Source: Adiantum capillus-veneris
Taxonomy: Eukaryota; Streptophyta; Polypodiopsida; Polypodiales; Pteridaceae
Length of the DNA stretch: 64,000 bases
Reading direction: 5' to 3'
NCBI GenBank assembly: GCA_014529385.2
Contig: CM043962.1
Coordinates: 124,910,470-124,974,469 of the forward strand
Shown here: piece by piece, positions 60,625-64,000 of the stretch
Layout of the letters: every line of letters starts with the position of its first letter
Numbering within the stretch: position 1 is the stretch's first letter
Notes under the pieces: generated by a model
What the model saw: the letters and a program-made list of their open reading frames with translations, nothing else
Database searches by the model: none
What the model was told of the DNA's origin: nothing
Position numbers and translations under genes: made by a program

Positions 60625-60955
60625 TCCCTACCTATAGCAACACACATGCACTTCATTTTCAACAATTTTGTCCTCAAATTTTCCTTTCATTCAGCTATCA
60701 CTAGCTGCTAATAAATAACTCTCAGGATGAATAATATGATTCGTGAAATATTCTTCAAGATTATACTTAAGGATGGATGATCTCATTCTATGCACAATAC
60801 TGAAAAAACGTTTTTCTACCTATGTGGCTCTCCACCATCTCTTTCTCTCTCCTTATCTCTCTCTCTCTCTCTCTCCTTTCATATGTCTGTCTCTCTATGT
60901 GGGACTTGATCATTTTTTTGTCATCCTCATCATCAATTAAACGATGAAAAAGACA

Positions 60956-61320
60956 TTGAAAAAATTCCCACTCAAAGAACCCCTAAGAAAAACTCCCTGC
61001 TTGTAACAATTGATCGATGGTTCTCCCACACATGTACATGCACATGCACATGCACACACACACATAGAGGCTTCCACATTGGTTGGATTTGCCATACATA
61101 TTTTGCAAGTTGTATAGGAGGGCTCCAAAGACTCATTGTATCATTGACAATGAAGTCAACAATGTTCTTGATTATGCTAGCTTCCTCTTATCACAGCAAG
61201 GAGGACTTGAGGTGGACTAGGATCATCTAGATTGAGATGTGAGCTTTGTGAATGCCTATAAAGGCCTCAAAAACCTAAAATGAAATCTTTTTTTTTTTGG
61301 CATGATCCTCTATAAAGTCG
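60956..61320. other. Unassigned AT-rich DNA
   Basis: No gene seen. It has a short CA-rich run (61,034-61,064). Confidence 0.4.
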
Positions 61321-61326
61321 TGCATT

Positions 61327-61474
<148 letters not shown>

Positions 61475-61533
61475 TTGTTTTCCTTGCCATGTCTATGAGA
61501 GAAGCAATTTACTTTATCTTCATGCTCTAGAAG

Positions 61534-61545
61534 TGGTATTAGAGC
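61534..61545 (+). other. Possible primer-binding site of a Copia remnant
   Basis: TGGTATTAGAGC, identical to the Copia G site but on the + strand. It follows a CT-rich segment like the Copia G LTR. The following 250 bp is Glu/Lys-coding with stops and could be gag debris. Weak. Confidence 0.4.
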
Positions 61546-62379
61546 TATATGGTAGCATTTTTTGGAGTAGCAAATAGCCAAGTTCATTGCTCACAAAGCT
61601 TGGAATTAAAGAGCAAGTAGGATGGGCATTAGAGCCAAATCAACCGCTGTAGAGAGAAATTGGAATCTTTGAAGAGAAAATGCTCAAGGCTTCAGGTTGT
61701 AGAGGAGTGTACTTAGCAACTTGAGAAAAGCTTGCATCCGCTAGTGCAAAAGGCTAGATTGAGGGAGACCAATGCTGGCTGCTTCAACCATTAGCTTGCT
61801 TTGATTAAGTTGCAATACACATGTAGACCCTTTAATTTTTTTACCAAAGCCTTATGAAGTAGTCCAATGGGATATATACATCTAGCTTTTGTAATAAATT
61901 ATGGACTTTAAAGACCCTTTTGTCTTCTACCATTAAGCCTATCTTGAATTTAGACAATAAACCTAAAAAATTGACATACTTCAACATTAAATTTGGCTAT
62001 AAGTACACTAACATTCTTAATAGCATCCTATATAAACCATTTAATATGTTTTCAATCTCATTTGATTTTCTAGATTTTGTAAAAATGTGGAACCTTTTGG
62101 TATACATGTTCTTACCACCACAGACATCATCAACATTGGCACACATGTCACGTTAAAGGACTTCTTTTTGTAAAGGAGTTAACCGTATTCCTATGGTCCC
62201 TTTAGACCCTATAGATTTACTAAGGAAAGGATTGTTGTACGGTCAAGAATATGTAATATTCTTGGTATGGCTAATTGTGGTATGCACCACAATCATATAT
62301 CTCAAAAAATTGATGAAGCCTTTAAAGTCAAATTCCCATAACATTGGGTAAATCAATTATGTTGGTTTCTAGACCTTGA
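61546..62379 (+). other. Unassigned, possibly the upstream part of the RT relic
   Basis: Short open stretches (61,920-62,156) and stops; no motif I recognise. Confidence 0.3.
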
Positions 62380-63529
62380 TCTGATGAATGAAATTGAGTC
62401 TCTTCTAGAGTACTTGTTTATTTGTGGTCTAGATAAGTCTTCTCAAACCCCTGTATTTATTTGTAAAAACATTGCTCATCTAGCATCATTTAAAAGGCTA
62501 TCATCTGATGAATTTCAAATTTCTCACCGATCCGAGGACAAAATAATTATAGATGTCATAAGATTCTCCTGAGAGAACGATATAGTACTTCCCTCTAAAA
62601 ATACTTTATCATATCTCATGGGCAGTTACAAAATTTACAAGGACGAATTTAGATGAATAACCAATGCACATGATTGTATTTTTTCACCTTAAATTTTCCT
62701 CTTAGCATCTATTCTGAAGGCATTAAACACTGGCCTTGTTGAATACACAAAAAGTTTCCATAAGAAACTAAAGATCTTCTCAAAGTTTACTATCAGTAAT
62801 TACTGGACTATTAATAATCAATATTCTTTTTTGATAAACCTACCAAATAGATCTTCTTAGCAAATGGGATATGCATGCTCCCCATTGTGGTGTGATCTAT
62901 ATTAATTAGCATGGTTTGAGCTCGACTATATCCAAAGATTGTCAAGAGTACAAAAAACTAACATGTTATAGGCATTTTTATACTCATGGAGATACATGGA
63001 TGATCTCCTCCTCCTCCACAATCGGTATGTATTAGAATACCTTAACCACATTAGAACTCTCTCAGTAGATAAAGATCCCTTTTCTATTTACCCACTTGAT
63101 TTGATCAATATCAATCCCACTTATGATACACATATCACTTCTTATTTTAGCATTACAACCAAGATCCTCCGACCCTTCATTAGAGAACTTGATACTTATA
63201 CTTGTTTAAAAAAAGACAGCTTGTCATGCAACTATGTGAATTTTATTAATGCTGACAACAACTGGCTCAAACAAATGACAAAAAAGGTATGTATATCTCA
63301 AGTTCTACCTATCATTTACAATGCATCAAGAACCTCATTTGCATTTACTGATTTTTCTCGACTCATTGACCTCCTTGAAAAGAACTACTTCTGCCCAAAA
63401 AGGATCACTATACATATTACACATTTTCTTAAGTATAACCATTTCCCTAACATTCAATTTGATGTGTCACTACTTATAAAGCTTTTGGTGGTGGATAGTC
63501 CACTTGGTGGCCTACCCCCCACCAAGTGA
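62380..63529 (+). pseudogene. Relic reverse transcriptase, Penelope-like
   Basis: Broken frame. Near 62,620: YKIYKDEFR then ITNAHDCIFSP and FLLASILKALNTG, resembling the RT finger/palm start in Penelope-like elements (K-hydrophobic-H-K, FR-I-S). RT active site RYMDDLLLLHN at about 62,990, then IYPLDLININ, followed by 150 open codons with NWLKQMTKKV and LIDLLEKNYF. This fits the RT tail of Neptune/Penelope-like families (IYP after the YxDD box). No GIY-YIG endonuclease is seen. Stops at about 62,570, 62,655, 62,690, 62,860 and 62,970 break it. The family call is inference from motif order. Alternatives are a LINE or another unclassified RT. Confidence 0.45.
63501..63528. repeat. Short inverted repeat
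   Basis: CACTTGGTGG and its complement CCACCAAGTG, separated by eight bases, at the end of the RT relic. Confidence 0.85.
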
Positions 63530-63561
63530 ACCTTTCCTCAGGGATGGGGGAGGGTCTTTGT

Positions 63562-64000
63562 TGTTGACAATGGAAGAGGACCGTGACAAGAGATGAGAGA
63601 GGGAGAGACAGAGCAAGATGACACCAGATTTGCAAACCCCAAAGTCTGTAGAATACTCACACAGATGATGTATATATAGAGGGGCCCATGTGCTATATAT
63701 GGAGCTCATGCTATATATAGATCTCAACACCCCCACTGAAATAAGGGTCCCTAATTGTGGATGAGAAAACCCTTGGGGGCTCAAGGGAAAAACCCACAGC
63801 TCTATATACACCCACCGTTATATGAATAATATCATTGAATTTACAAATAATTCTTACGAGGAGCTACATCACTCCTATCAAGTATAACAGTGGCCTTAAA
63901 AGGCTCAAGAGAGAGATATCTTTGTGTAGACTACCAACATCTTCTCACCAATAATGTCTTCATAAACTTCTTTATCCTGCCATAATCTCTTCACCAAAAA
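63562..64000 (-). mobile_element. Edge of another Copia element (3' LTR and tail)
   Basis: The purine tract CAGTGGGGG and following TGTTGAGATCTATATATAGC (minus strand, boundary 63,729) match the Copia G layout, as does AACCCTTGGGGGCTCAAGGG inside. The LTR runs from about 63,562 to 63,729. The remainder to the window end is the element's 3' untranslated or coding tail, not resolved. Confidence 0.6.

Larger units (their letters stand above)
56824..60955 (+). repeat. Tandem array of about 2.7 kb units (rest of unit 1, unit 2, start of unit 3)
   Basis: Positions 56,824-58,330 align with 59,518-60,950 at an offset near 2,690 bp. Positions 57,917-59,490 align with 38,879-40,724. Shared marks: GGTTGTCCCCTAGAATAGC, CAATCACAATC-rich blocks (57,060-57,120, 57,470-57,510, 59,770-59,815, 60,160-60,200) and the GATGGATGATCTCATTC segment with a following microsatellite. 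No gene is supported. A (TG)n run lies at 58,178-58,219. Confidence 0.85.

Overview
The window is plant nuclear DNA from a large, repeat-rich genome. The evidence is plant-type LTR retrotransposons (a Tat-like Ty3 element with a second RNase H, chromoviruses with initiator-tRNA-Met primer sites, a short-LTR Copia element) and a GC-rich relic of a dirigent gene, a family confined to plants. I cannot name the species. I see no intact single-copy host gene; almost everything is transposon or tandem repeat.

Left half (1-34,784): a nest of retrotransposons whose left flanks all lie outside the window. Element A (Tat-like, +, 1-7,572) sits in an LTR of a chromovirus copy B' (-, 7,573-8,797). B' sits in the 3' reading frame of a long non-chromovirus Ty3 element C (-, 8,798-24,957). 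C sits in the gag zinc knuckle of chromovirus B (+, 24,958-30,419). B sits in the reverse transcriptase of a second Tat-like element D (-, 30,420-34,246), and D sits in an older chromovirus-type LTR F (34,247-34,784). Each junction falls at an LTR end, except where the truncated partner continues off the left edge.

Middle (34,785-40,724): about 3.5 kb of mostly unassigned DNA, then a broken dirigent gene (38,286-38,902) and its 3' flank. That flank belongs to a tandem array of about 2.7 kb period that resumes at 56,824 and runs to about 60,955. Each later unit keeps a roughly 65-bp scrap of a dirigent gene end.

Right half: the array is split by a Copia element G (-, 40,725-56,823). G is itself interrupted by a young, nearly intact chromovirus E (+, 41,260-50,065, target duplication GTGTT, LTRs about 99.4% identical by eye) and by a 1.5-kb solo LTR (50,630-52,142, duplication CAAT). 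To the right are long microsatellites, a relic reverse transcriptase that looks Penelope-like (62,380-63,529), and the edge of another Copia element (63,562-64,000).

The strongest candidate for something undescribed is element C. It carries two arrays, with a period of about 288 bp, of a CpG-containing palindrome; a second retropepsin-like domain downstream of the integrase C-terminus; gag zinc knuckles that both lack the last cysteine; and a 3' open region of about 3 kb with coiled coils.
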